Notes: generated by a model from the letters alone, not told the origin. A stretch of 64,000 nt of DNA from Datisca glomerata (GCA_003255025.1 QANY01005344.1:65187-129186), one strand, 5' to 3'; counted from the stretch's first letter, positions 11,390 through 23,699 are shown. Program-made: numbers and translations.

Positions 11390-12489
11390 CCTCTAATTCC
11401 TCGAGAAGTACTTTGCTACGAGGTTTGTAGTTTTGCATATAGTCAGGTTCAAGAAAAGTGGCATTTTTCGATACAAACACTTTTTTATCCTTGTGACTAT
11501 AAAAGTACCACCTCTAATCTCTATAGCATAGCCTACGAATATGTATACCTCAAACCTTGAAGCTAAATTTCCGGTCTTGGGTCTAAGAACGTGAGATGGA
11601 TACACCTATATATGGAAATAGTACAAACTAGGTTTGGAGCCATTCCATAACTCTAAATGAGTCTTGCTTATAGACTTAGAGGGCACTACATTCAGAATGT
11701 AAGTAGCCGGTGTGTAGTGCATATCCCCAAAATGTAAGTGGTAGTGATGAGTAGCTTAACATCTACCTAACTATGTCAGTAAGGTTCGGTTTCTCCTTTC
11801 TGAAACATCATTTTGTTGTGGCATTCCAGGTGCTGTGAATTGGGATAGGATTCCATACTCTAGCAAATAATCTTTGAATTCTAAATTCAAGTATTCAGCA
11901 CCTCAATCGGATCGAAAGGCTTTCAATGGTTATTTACCTAATTGGTTTTCTGCTTCAGCTTTGAGGTCTTTAAACTTTCTAAAAGTTTCAGACTTTCTTT
12001 GTATTAGATAAATATAACCATATCTTGAGTAATAATCGATAGAAGTGAAGAAATACTCATACCCACCCCTAGCTTGTACATTGATCGGTCCACAGACATC
12101 ACTATGTACTAGCTCAACTTGTTCCTTGGCTCTTTGAGCCTTTTTTGTGAAAGGTCTCTTAGTCATTTTACCTTCTAGAAAGGATTCACAAACAGGAAGA
12201 GTTCCAACCTTTAGTTCTCTCAAAACGCCTTGCTTTTTTAACCTATTTAACATATCTCGATTAATATGTCCCAACCTAAGATGTCAAAGATATGTGTTAT
12301 CATCATCATGTGAAACTCTTTGTCGTTTGTTACTTTTAGATTTTGCTACTTTAAATAATTCAAAATTATTTAACGCGCGTTCATTCGATTTAAACATGTA
12401 TAGTTCGTTTAGAACTTTAGCATGACACATATCGAATCCATTCTTAGAAATAATAAACTCTTCATGGATAAAAAAAATTTCGAATAACT
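11390..12489 (-). pseudogene. Copia integrase (minus copy)
   Basis: The minus strand shows the HHCC start, LRLGHINRDMLNRLKKQGVL, with CESFLEGKMTKRPFTKK behind it. The core opens with ELVHSDVCGPINVQARGGYE (first catalytic Asp in HSDVCG) and DYYSRYGYIYL. After a stop near 11930 the rest of the core and the linker (SHVLRPKTGNLASRFEVYIF at about 11550) are visible in other frames. The open block 11930-12274 is the longest intact piece. Confidence 0.78.
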
Positions 12490-13634
12490 GTTCTTGCAGG
12501 AAAAAAAGGGAAATCAAGATTTCTCGAAAATTCAGGAATATAATAAATATCGTTCAAAACTAAATAATTACATCCAAAAAGTAAATGGATTGTCCCTAAT
12601 GTTTTAAATGACACAAGCGCACAACTGCCAACTCTCAAAATAACCTCGTCATCAGCCAGCTCCCTTGACAAATCAAGCATATACAAAGAAGAATACACAT
12701 GATTAGTGGCTATTGAATCAAGTATCCAGGATGACAAATCATATTCCACTAAGAAAGCTTCAAGTACCAGTAAATCATATTTACCTTTCATTTTCAGCTC
12801 GGAGAGATACTTGTTACAGTTTCTCTTCCAATGACCTTCAACCCCACAGTGGAAATATTTTCCTTTTGGCTTGCTATCTTTTTTGTTCTTCTTGGCTTTT
12901 AACGATGTCATGGATTTCTTCCCTTTCTTCTTCTTACATTTGCCCTTACCATTGATCTTCTTCCTCTTATTACTTTTAACAGTAGAAGAAGGTTTTTGCT
13001 CGACAACATTTGTCTCGCCCTCTTTAGTCATTCTAAGGTTGAGTGACTGAAAAGTCTGCAGTTCATTCAACAATTGGGTCATGTTGAATTACAACTTGTT
13101 CATAACATAGTTGGTTGTGAACGCAGAACAAGCTGGTGTGAGCGACTCAAGTATAACGCTAACTTAAGTCTTCTCATCAATGGTCACCCAATGTACGTTT
13201 GCCTCGTATATTATGTTGATCATGTTCAAAATATGTTCTCGCACAGAAGTACCATTTCTCATCTTATTTGTCACATAGCTCCTAGTGGCCTTATGGTGAC
13301 TTTGATCAGACTGCTACCCAAACATTGTCTGTAGAGATTCCATAATCTCATAGGCAGTCTCTATGTTTTCATGCTTGGTTCTCAGAACATTATTCATGGT
13401 CATAAGCATGTAGCACTTCGCTTTGTTGTTTGATATGATCTAAGCATCATGTTTGTCCCTAACATTCTTAGGGGCATTAGCAGCGGGCTCTTCAGGACAT
13501 TCCTTAGTAAGAACGAACTTATAGTTTTGGCTAATCAGCATTAAGTTAATATTTGATTTCTAACAAACGAAATTATCACCATTCAATTTCTCAAGAGCGA
13601 GTAAAGCAGTAACATGGTTGCCCATGGTAGACAT
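12490..13634 (-). pseudogene. Copia gag and protease (minus copy)
   Basis: The start ATG is at 13632-13634 (MSTMGNHVTALLALEKLNG), matching the plus copy. The N-terminal half carries several stops. A stop (TAA, minus strand, near 13085) just before MTQLLNELQTFQSLN is shared with the plus copy. The C-terminal half is open: a Lys-rich linker, a zinc knuckle reading YFHCGVEGHWKRNC with Tyr in place of the first Cys, then the protease site DSIATNHV, where the usual D-S-G-A is changed to D-S-I-A. Loss of that Gly should disable the aspartic protease. Confidence 0.78.
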
Positions 13635-15097
13635 ACTAATGGTAACTGAAATTTAAAACATACAAGATTCAATATAATTGATAAATATCTAGATTCAAAA
13701 CGTAAATGTGATGCATGAATGCAACATAATAAACACACAAATTTAATATTTACTAATCACAATAAAATAACCCGATGATTAATGTGTTGCTTTAGGGTCA
13801 GTCGGATTAACCTGAGACTGTCTATGAGACATTCTCATCCTTATTAATTAAAACTTAAAATATCTCATATTTTCTCTTTTAACAATAAGGTATCGCTTGT
13901 TCGGTTAAGTCACAACTATCCACATGAAAGTTTAATTGTGACTTTGTGAGTGTAACTCATCATTTCAGATTTGATGACTTCATTTAGAATATGTTACCTT
14001 AGGATCGATCAAACCTAAACTACATCACTTCCTCCTATCTTCTTAAGAAGTCCAACCTTGGTATTGGTACAACTCGAAATCTTCCTTAGGAGGATGAAAA
14101 CAAAGACATCTCTAGGCCTTTACTGCACCTCACCGAGTTGTATTAATGATGGAGATCATAGGTTACATTGACATGTCAACCTTCTCCCACTCATTATCTT
14201 AGGATTATGAGTTTCCATTTTTTAACTAGTTAATTAATTTCAAATTAATCATTGGTTAAAATAATAACTCTATGAATATTTAATAATCAGTTATACTAAT
14301 CTCATTGGTATGAGTTCATTTAACATTCTAAAATGCCTAAGTCATTGTTAGGTGAATTTAGATTAACTAATTAATTATATTCATCAAATTTTAATAAAAC
14401 TCTTTTACTAAAGTCAGTTATCCTAAATGTTATTATAGCCCTTAGTGTGGAGTGATTACCAAGTTTTAATTAATTAAAACCTAGCAGTTTACATGCTATT
14501 GATTTCATGAAATAATACATATAAACATATTAGGACAATCCTAATAAATCATGTTACTACTGATGAGATGCATGAACAAATAAAACTGTGTGAGATTTTC
14601 ATGCATGATATGTGATCGACTACTGCATGAACATGTTATCAAACGTAACAATTAAAATAATTATTTAGCAATTAAATAAAATAGCAATTGATCGAGTGAC
14701 TATTGAGTATTTTTAAATTACAACCATTGGAATAAAGAAATAAAATTACAAAGCGGACTTCAAGTACACATTTCACAAATATTTCCTTCTCCTCCTGATG
14801 TCCATCTTCATAATATTCAAATTTCGAACAAAAACCATTTTAATTAGGAAAAACCATTTTTCTTAATTAAAATTAATTTTTATAATTATCCCTTTAAAAA
14901 TAATTGACTTTGCTTAGTCAAATAAACACTTTAAGGTTATTTGGATAAACATACTCTTTTTATTTTGCCTAAGAATTTTTATTCTCATTTTTTAAAAATC
15001 AGAATTCTATACCCTGGAAGCCACATAATCGAATTAAATATTACTAATCTCATCAAATTTTCTTCTCTTCTCAATGCACAATCAAATCAATCACTTC

Positions 15098-15356
15098 ATC
15101 TCTTCTTCTTCTACTTCTTCCCCTTCTTTTTTATTAAACGAAGCTCATATTTTTTTCTTATTCTTCTTCATCTCCATCTTCATCTTCTTCTTCTTCTTCT
15201 CATTATAATTATAATTTTTGTTATTATTCAATGGACTCTATGATTCTTCAGGGAGAAAGTGAGCCACTCTTCTTCTTCTTTTTCAACGGGACCCATTTTT
15301 CTTCTTTAACGGGACCCATTCTTTTTTTTTCTTCTTCTTCTTCTTCAACGAGACGC
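15098..15356. repeat. TTC-rich simple sequence near left end of the MULE
   Basis: Runs of TTCTTCTTC at about 15100-15200 and 15266-15350, mirrored by GAA runs at 17150-17275. The two act as an extended low-complexity inverted repeat inside the terminal repeats. Open frames here on both strands are products of the repeats. Confidence 0.75.
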
Positions 15357-15424
15357 ACTCGAATTCTTATTCTCCTATTTTTTGAACCCTTCAAGTAATG
15401 ATTTTGATTCTGGAAGTGAAAAAA

Positions 15425-16990
15425 ATAACTACTTGAAGGGCTCAAGTAGTCGTATCTGACTACTTGAACCCTTAAAGTAATGATTCTGATTCTAGAAGTC
15501 AAGACATAACTACTTGAAGGGTTCCAATAATTTTATCTGACTACTTGAACCCTTCAGGTAAGTAATGATTTTAATTCTGAAAGTAAAACAAATAACTACT
15601 TGAAGGGTTCAAGTAGTTGCGTATGACTACTTGAACCCTTCAAGTAGTGATTTTGATTATGAGAGTCAAAATAATCAACTACTTGAAGGATTTACAATTA
15701 CATATTATTTGACTACTTGCAGGGTCCAAGTAGTGCTTTTTAACTACTTCAACCCTTCAATTAATCACAAGTTTCCTGTATAAATCATTACATAAAACCA
15801 AATGACTACTTGAAGGGTTCAAGTAGTCTTTTTTTCTCAGTCAACATCCATACATCGGGCCACTACTTAAAGGTTCAAGTAATTTTTTACGACTACTTGA
15901 ACTCTTCAAGTGGTTGTTTATGACAACTTGAATGGTTCAAATAGTTTTTTTGTCAATCAATTACCCATACATCGGGTGACTACTTAAAGGGTTCAATTTA
16001 AAAATATTTTTTCTTCTTCTTCTTCTTTATTTTTCAACGAAACTTTTTCTTCTACTTGAAGAGTTCAAGTAGTTTTTTATGACTACTTGAACCCTTCAAG
16101 TAATTGTTTTTCTGTCAGTCGACACTTTTACAATAGGTGACTACTTGAAGGGTTCAAGTAATTATTTATGACTACTTGAACCTTTCAAGTAGTGATTTTT
16201 ATTATGAAAGTCAAAACAAGTAATTACTTGAAATTATGTATAAAAAAACAATTACTTGTATATATTTAATAATAATCAAGAATGAAGTTTTCAATCTATT
16301 TATACGTATATTGTACATATTTAGCAATCCAAATTACATATATTCTATGACTACTTGAAGGGCTCAAGTAATTATTTTTTACTACTTGAACCCCTTAAGT
16401 AGTTTTTTTTCTCTTGAAGTATGTTGTCCAGTAAGCTTGTCACCACTTGAAGGGTTCAAGTAGTCATACTCTTCAAATAGTTTTTTTTTCTCTCGACATC
16501 TGTTTTCCAGTAAGCTCGTCACCACTTGAAGACTCAAGTAGTTATTTTGATTCTTGTAGTTAGTCATCCAGAGAGCATGTGACTACTTGAAGGGTTCAAG
16601 TAGTTATAAAACATTACTTGAACCCTTCAAGTAGTCATTTATCTAGAGAGATTGGACAACTTGAAGGGTTCAAGCAATGTTTTATAGCTACTTGCACCCT
16701 TCAAGTAGTCATTCTGATTCTCTCATTAACTTATCCAGATAGTGCATGACTAGTTGAAGGGTTCAAGTAGTTGTTTATAACTAGTTGAACCCTTCAAGTA
16801 TTTGATTTTATTATGACAACTAAAAGGAGTAGTAAAGAAGAGACCACTTGACTATTTGAAGGGTTAAGAACATGTCTCTAACTACTTAAATCCTTCAAGT
16901 AGTTATTTTTTCTTACATCAACAACTTAAATATCAGTGTCTAATTGAAGAATTGAAGTAGTTGTTCCGTCCAAATAGTTGGGTTTATTCG
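15425..16990. repeat. Array of alternating 23-bp palindromes
   Basis: Dozens of copies of a near-perfect palindrome occur, built on ACTACTTGAA, a GGG or CCC centre, and its complement TTCAAGTAGT. Units with a GGG centre alternate with units with a CCC centre, spaced by about 8-70 bp. Neighbouring units are therefore also complementary to each other. A clean example is 15595-15617 followed by 15626-15648: a perfect 23-bp stem with an 8-base loop. Spacers share motifs such as TGATTTTGATTATGA. No coding potential is seen. Confidence 0.88.
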
Positions 16991-17149
16991 ATCATTACTC
17001 AAACCATTACTTGAAGCATTTTATCCGTAAAAAATTAAGAGAAGAATGGGTACCGGTCAGCTCTAGTTAAAGAAGAAGAATGAGAAGAATGATCGGGTCT
17101 CGCTGAAAAAGGATGGTTCAGAGGGTCTCAAAGAAGTAGAAGATAAATA

Positions 17150-17275
17150 AGAAGCAGCGAAAGAAAAATAAAAGAAGAAGAAGATGAAAATAAAGAAGAC
17201 GCATTAGAAGAAGAAGAAGAAGAAGAAGAAGAAGAAGATACGAAGAAGAAGAAGAAGAAGAAGAAGAAGAAGAAG
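17150..17275. repeat. (GAA)n microsatellite near right end of the MULE
   Basis: Nearly uninterrupted GAAGAAGAA from about 17207 to 17275. It is the complement of the TTC-rich stretch at the other end of the same element. Confidence 0.85.
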
Positions 17276-18153
17276 GCATTTTTGTTGAAGAAGTGGGGGA
17301 TCATGGTTGGTTTTGTCTTTGCATGGGGAAAGGAAAAGAAATGATGAGGAAAGAGAGAGTTGTCATGCTTGACGTTGATAATGGTGGACCACGGGTATAA
17401 AATTCTTAGTTTTTTAAAAAGGGTATAAAAATCCTAACAAAAAATGGAAATGGTATATTTATGCAAATAACCCAACACTTTATTCGATTTGGTCAAACTT
17501 GGGTCAAATTCAATCAACCTATTAATTTCTAATTTTCATAAAATTAATAATTAATAATTAATTTAAATTTTAAAAACATAATTGATAGATTTAGGGTTAT
17601 CACCAAAATCTGTAGTGTTAAGGTTAGTTAGTATCAGGATTTTTACGAAACTTCTCGAAATATGACAACAATTTCCACCCACCACCTGTTGTGCCGCTAC
17701 CGGCCACCGACCACCGCCGGCACCAATTTTCAAAAATCAGCGATAAACCTAAACCGACCACAGTAAATTCCGACGACATTGCCCATTTTTTAAAAATCGG
17801 CAGCGTTGGCACTGAAAATTGGAATTCTAAAATATTTCATATTTCTTTTGTTTTTCCTCCGTCGTACTTCTTGTTTGTGCTTTGTCTTTTCGTGATCGAA
17901 ATAATTACTAAAATATTCAAAATAAAATTATAAAAATTCCTACGCTCCAAAATGGCTTACACAAGATCTAAGAAAAAAATTATAGCACAAAACCTAACCC
18001 AATAATCACCATAGAATATACGATCCATTATTTCCCTTACATTCAAAAAATATAATCATCCATTCATTCATACATATTTCATATTGAATGAATAATGCAA
18101 GAAAACCCACACAACATTTAACATATAAATATATAGACCACTTAGATACAACT

Positions 18154-18743
18154 TGTTGGTTGTCGCAGCGGAAGCGTGTAGCGCAAGGCCATTTAAAAAA
18201 ATAAATTTTTAATAAAAATCAAATCTTTTAATAAAACAAAAATTACGCAAAGCCACGATAACCAAAAAAACTTTTTATTCAAAACTATTTTCAATCAGTC
18301 AGGATCTATTATATATTTATACCTTAAATCTACAACATACAAGATTAGAAAGCATATAACTTTTGTAGTCTACATCAAGCGTCCTTGCAAAACCGATCGA
18401 TTCTTCATCTCACGAAACCGCTCCAACGATCAGTAGGCTCCGAGATCCACACCAAGATATTTCAAATCAATCATCAACGCATTAGGACATGTGTGGGCAC
18501 GTAGAATATTACAAGATCATTTTCTGTCTCTAGATGTACTCAACATCTGAGATCTAGATATTTATTGAGAATGACTTTTGTGAGACGAGTCTCTAAAAAA
18601 TGTGATGATTATTCTTTTAGAGATTTGATTAACTATTAATCGTAGAAAAATCACTTTGAGTAATTGCGTTCACAACTCAATTCTTTAATTGATCTGATTG
18701 ATGTCATCAGAATAATATATGTATATTTTTCTTGATAATGGCA
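18154..18743 (-). repeat. Truncated 5' LTR of the minus copia element
   Basis: Read on the plus strand it begins TGTTGGTTGTCGCAGCGG at 18154 and follows the LTR at 1925 onward (through GGATCTATTATATATTTATA and GTGTGGGCACG) up to about 18743. There the match stops abruptly. Only about 590 of about 2,100 bp remain. The primer-binding site of this element, AGTTGTATCTAAGTGG on the minus strand, is directly left of it. Confidence 0.8.
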
Positions 18744-18810
18744 GTAAGTATGTCGTGCGTAACATGGGATTGAGAAAAATGCTACATTTGCTTTAGGGCA
18801 AGTGGGAGAT
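18744..18810 (+). other. Orphan copia 3' internal tail with purine tract, plus orientation
   Basis: GTAACATGGGATTGAGA and a GTGGGAGAT purine tract sit directly before the plus LTR at 18811. The same sequence lies before the 3' LTR at 26989 (26946-26988), where it is the end of the internal region. A 5' LTR should not be preceded by it. The LTR at 18811 therefore also served as the 3' LTR of a further copy, most of which is gone. Confidence 0.75.
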
Positions 18811-20895
18811 TGTTGGGGGTTATGCCCTCAAAGCATGTGTATTGACATTTTGATATGAAATTTAATAAGGATTACATATTTCTTATAATTGTTCTTTTAA
18901 ATTGTTGTTGAATAATTTATTCAAATATATGTAAATTCCATATTCATTAATGAGACTATGATCTTGTATTTGTACTAGTGCATTAAGATCATAGATAATG
19001 AATAAAGTTGTCAGCAACATATTAAAGTATGAAATCTTTAATGAATGTTTGCTAGTGATATAGATCCAGTTCATTGATGTGGATAGACATCTTAGTAAAT
19101 GTGTTTCATATAATGAGATTATATATGACTTGACCGATGTGAGTCAATATATTTATCAACATGTCGTTTATCATAAAGATTTAATACATATCAATTCGAT
19201 GATCATATGTAGATCAGTCTGAATCCTAAGTAGTCATGAAATCCTATGCATGTCTATTGGATCTTTTCATTCACTCATTAAGATTTTTTGGACAGGCTAG
19301 TGACTTTTGTTTTGGAGATTCAGTGATACGGATGGCTGGGAACATGATCTTACAAGATTTGAAACCCAAGCTTTCCTAATGGATCGTATATTGGTTCCTT
19401 TAAGTGTTAATTCTAGAACTGAATGACTATTGAGCTCAAATTTATAATAAGATTATAAATTAGCCATTTGACTAGTGGATTAATGGTACTTAACGATTAA
19501 AAGGTAATTAGAAGGGTAAAATGGTCATTTTGACCAGTAAATAAATTTTGTACTCTCTAAGAGTGCAATTCTATATTTATTGTGGAGTAATAATAGAATT
19601 TAATAAATAAGATTATTTAATTAAATAGTTTAATTAATAATATGGTTTATTGAAGCTTAGGACTATAGGTATATGGTCCCCAAGTCATATTTGTACTACG
19701 CAGTTTAGGGTGTGAATATTTTAGGACATGAGAAAATGACATACTTGCAAAGAAATTTTTATTCTGGGGCAAGTGCATAATTATGTGTATTAATAATTAA
19801 TTAATTGACTTATATATATATATATAATTATTGATTTTTTTAATTATCGATAAGTGAGACAAAATATCTAATTTATGAAATTAGATAATTAAACTATTAT
19901 TAGATAATAATTTGGATCAACTTAATCTGTTATTTATGAAATAACAGATAATTTAGTTGATAGGGATAATCAGATATGTTAATTTTGAATTAACAAATAT
20001 CTAGATATTTAATTTGATTAAAATAAATATGTAATAAACAATAAGTGTGTCAATCACTGATTGGGTATCAGATATTGACATGGACTATTATAGTTCCACG
20101 TGGCACTTCAGTGGTGCCGTGAGACACTTTGCTGCCTCACGGTACATTGCAGTGCCATGTGGCACTACAGTTGTGCACAATAGCAGTGACACTGCAATTG
20201 GCAAGTTTGTAATTAAATATTATTTCATTTATCCTAAAATATCTTATATGCAATTATCAAGAAAAATATACAGATATTACTTGATGACCTAAGATAATGA
20301 ATAAGAGAATCAGTTCATTCAATTGAATCAAAAAATCAATTAATCAATCAAGAGTTGAGAAAAAAACACAATTCTCAACGAGTGATTTTCTTACGATTAA
20401 GAGTTAATCAAATGTCTACGAGAATCATCATCACGTTTTTTTAGAGAATCGTCTCACAATGTCATTCTCAGTAAAATCTCTAGATCTCATGTGTTGAGTA
20501 CATCTAGAGGCAAAATTGTGTATTCGTTATATTTTACGTACTCACACATGTCCTAGTGCGTTGATAATTGGATTGTAAGATCTTGGTATGGATCTCGGAG
20601 TGTACTGATCGTTCGAACAATTTCGTGGGAACGGAGAATCGATCAGTTTTTTGTGAGGATGCTTGATTTAGACTACCATAGGTATATAATTCTTAACCTT
20701 ATATGTTGTGGATTTAACTTATAAATATAGAATAGATCCTGACAGATTGAAAAAAAATCAATAAAAAGTTTTTTTTGTTATCGTAGGGTTGCGCGATTTT
20801 GTTTTATTAAAAAGTTCTCTTTTTATTATAAATTTAATTTTAAAAATGGTCACGCTCCACACGCTTCCACCGTACTCACGCCACAACGACCAATA
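18811..20895 (+). repeat. 5' LTR of the plus copia element
   Basis: Starts TGTTGGGGGTTATGCC and ends GACCAATA, the last bases altered from the expected CCAACA. It aligns with 26989-29179 and, reversed, with 1925-4473. Confidence 0.85.
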
Positions 20896-20911
20896 AGTTG
20901 TATCAAAGCGG
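20896..20911 (+). other. Primer-binding site of the plus copia element
   Basis: AGTTGTATCAAAGCGG follows the LTR. It is a slightly changed form of the TGGTATCAGAGC sequence that pairs with the 3' end of initiator tRNA-Met in plant copia elements. Confidence 0.7.
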
Positions 20912-22635
20912 TCTTTATATATTTTTGAATGATTGGATGGTTATGTTTTTTAAATGTACGAAAAATAATGGATCGTTAATTTTATGGTGAATATTGGGTT
21001 AGATTTTAATCTTTTAATTTTTTCTTAGATCTTGTGTAAGCCATTTTGAGGCCTAAGAATTTTTATAATTTATTTTGAATATTATTGTAATTATTTCGAA
21101 AGCGGGAAGACGAAGAACGCACTTGACGAATGGTGAAAATTACTGTTCATGACGGAAATTTACTATTTTGCAAAAAAATTTACTGTTCGTGCCCAAAAGT
21201 ACGGTTGCAGGGGCGGTGGCGAGCGGCTATCGGCGGCAGTGGTGGGCGGCGATGATAGGAGAGTCATGTCGTCGGTGGCAATTGTTGTTACTTTTAGAAA
21301 AGTTTCTTACAAGTTTTGATACCAACCAACCCTATCACCATAAGGTTTGTTGATAACCCTCAATCTAACAATTATCTTTTTAAATTTTGAAATTAATGTA
21401 ATTTTAAAATTAATTTTTAATTTTTACTTTTATGCAAATTAGAAATTAATAGGATGATTGGATTTGTCCCAAGTTTGACCAAATCAAATATAGTGTTTAT
21501 TTGATTAAGTCAAAGTCAACTATTTTAAAAAGATAGTTATAAAAATTAATTTTAATTAAGAAAATTTGTTTTTCTTAATTAAATAGAATTATGTTCAAAG
21601 CTTGGAGATTATGAAGATGGACAACAGAAGGAGAATGTAATATTTGAGAAATATGTATTCTTGAAGTCTGTTTTATAATTTTAATTCTTTATTTCAAGGG
21701 TTTTAATTTAGAAATATCCAATAGTCACTCGGTCCATTATTATTTTATTTAATTGTTAAATAATTATTTTATTTGTTACATTTGATAACATGTGCGTGTA
21801 TTAGTCGATCACATGTCATACATGAAAATCCCAGACAGTTTTATTCAATCATGCATCTCATCTGTAGAAACATGATTTATTAGGATTGTTTTAATATATT
21901 TATATGTATTGTTTTATGAAATCAATTGCATGTAAAATGCTAGATTTAATTAGCTAAAACTTAGTAATCACATCACACTAAGAGTTACAGTAACATTTAG
22001 GATAACCGATTTTAGTAAAATAGTTTTATTAAAGTTTGATGAATATACTTAATTAGTTAATAAAAACTCACCTAATTATGACTTAAGTGCTTTAGAATGT
22101 TAAATGAACTTAGACCACTAAGATTGGCATAACTGTTTATTAAATAGTCACAGAGTTATAATTTTAACTAGTTAATAATTTAGAAATAATTAATTAGTTA
22201 AAAGGGAAACACATAATCCTAAAATAGTGAGTGAGAGAAGTTTGACATGTCAATCTAACATACAGTCTCCATTATTAATACAACATTGTGAGGTACAGTG
22301 AGGGCCTTGAGTTGGCTTTGTTTTCATTCCTCTAAGAAAGGTTTGGAGCTGTACCAATACCAATGTTGGACTTCTTAAGAAGATAGAAGGAAGTGATATA
22401 GTTTAGTTTTGGCCGATCCTAATGCGGCATGAAATCTGAAATGATGAGTTACACTCACAAAGTCACAATTAAGCTTTCATGTGGATACTTATGACTTAAC
22501 GAAACAAGCGATACCTTATTATTAAAAGAGAAAATATGAAATATTTTAAGTTTAAATCAATAAGGATGAGAATGTCTCATAGACAGTCTGAGGTTAATCT
22601 GACTGACCCTAAGGCAACACATTAATCATCGGGTT

Positions 22636-23389
22636 ATTTTATTGTGATTAATAAATGTTAAATTTATGTGTTTATTATGTTGCATTCATGCATCACATTT
22701 ACATTTCAAAATCCAGATATTTATCAATTATATTGAATCTTGTATCTTTTAAATTTCAGTTATCATTATTATGTCTACCATGGGCAACCATGTTACTGCT
22801 TTACTCGCTCTTGAGAAATTGAATGGTGATAATTTCATAAGTTGGAAATCAAATATGAACTTAATGTTGATTGGCTACAACTATAAGTTTGTTCTTACTA
22901 AAAACTGTCCTGAAGAGCCTGCTGCTAATGCCCCTAAGAATGTTAGGGACAAATACGATACTTGGATCATATCAAACAACAAGACGAAGTGCTACATGCT
23001 TATGAGCATGTTATTTGATTGTGATTAGTAAATGTTAAATTTGTGTGTTTATTATGTTGCATTCATGCATCACATTTACATTTCGAATTCTAGATATTTA
23101 TCAATTATATTGAATCTTGTATGTTTTAAATTTCAGTTATCATTATTATGTCTACCATGGGCAACCATGTTACTGCTTTACTCGCTCTTGAGAAATTGAA
23201 TTGTGATAATTTTGTACGTTGGAAATCAAATATGAACTTAATGCTGATTGGCCAGAACTATAAGTTCGTTCTTACTAAGGAATGTCCTGAAAATCCCGCT
23301 GCTAATGCCCCTAAGAATGTTAGGGACAAACATGATGCTTGGATCATATCAAACAATAAGGCGAAGTGCTACATGCTTATGACCATGAA
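22636..23389 (+). repeat. 377-bp tandem duplication of leader and gag start
   Basis: The end of the leader plus the first about 80 gag codons occurs twice: ATGTCTACCATGGGCAACC is at 22771 and again at 23148. The first copy reads MSTMGNHVTALLALEKLNGD and stops at 23028. The second continues into the rest of gag. The minus copia copy has a single copy. The duplicates differ at several sites, so the event is not very recent. Confidence 0.85.
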
Positions 23390-23692
23390 TGATGTTCTGA
23401 GAACCAAGCATGGAAACATGGAGACTGCCTATGAGATTATGGAATCTCTACAGGCAATGTTTGGGCAGCAGTCTGATCAAAGTCACCATAAGGCCACTAG
23501 GAGCTATGTGACAAATAAGATGAGAAATGGTACTTCTGTGTGAGAACATATTTTGAACATGATCAACATAATGTACGAGGCAGACGTACGTGGGGTGACC
23601 ATTAATGAGAAGACTCAAGTTAGCATTATACTTGAGTCGCTCACACCAGTTTTTTCTGCATTCACGGCCAACTATGTTATGAACAAGTTGTA
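23148..23692 (+). pseudogene. gag: Copia gag (UBN2 type), plus copy
   Basis: The start is the second ATG of the duplication, giving MSTMGNHVTALLALEKLN and the UBN2 gag core: NVRDKHDAWIISNNKAKCYM and ETAYEIMESLQAMFGQQSDQ. A TGA at 23541-23543 replaces the CGA of the minus copy. The frame goes on with EHILNMINIMYEADV and ILESLTPVFSAFTANYVMNK to a TAA at about 23690. That TAA is also present in the minus copy. Gag would form the virus-like particle; this one is truncated. Confidence 0.8.
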
Positions 23693-23699
23693 ATTCAAC

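Larger units (their letters stand above)
14934..17473. mobile_element. Non-autonomous Mutator-like element (MULE) with palindromic array
   Basis: It is flanked by a perfect 9-bp duplication, AACACTTTA (14925-14933 and 17474-17482), the usual MULE length. Its ends are imperfect inverted repeats of about 55-60 bp: AGGTTATTTGGATAAACATA on the left, and GGGTTATTTGCATAAATATA on the right read in reverse. The sister copia leader at about 21470-21530 lacks it and runs straight through. It encodes no transposase. Inside are TTC/GAA-rich stretches near both ends and an array of short palindromes between. Confidence 0.83.
1925..18743 (-). mobile_element. Ty1/copia retrotransposon, minus orientation (5' LTR truncated)
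   Basis: Reading right to left: partial 5' LTR 18743-18154, primer-binding site AGTTGTATCTAAGTGG, leader, gag from 13634, protease and integrase to about 11390, reverse transcriptase to 10346, RNase H to about 4500, 3' LTR 4473-1925. It is a sister copy of the plus-oriented element at 18811-29179. It has been interrupted by a CACTA element, a MULE and a telomere-like tract. Every domain contains stops or frameshifts. Its right-hand LTR is cut off at about 18743, where it abuts sequence from the opposite orientation. Gag of the UBN2 type and LTRs over 2 kb suggest a Tork-like lineage, which is inference. Confidence 0.85.

Noticed and set aside
13074..13334. 86-codon plus-strand frame, with a near-identical partner at 23448-23708 minus
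   Set aside because: Both are antisense to copia gag; their similarity reflects the two gag copies, not a conserved gene.
15425..16990. CRISPR-like array
   Set aside because: Repeats are palindromic and alternate in orientation with irregular spacers, inside a plant MULE.
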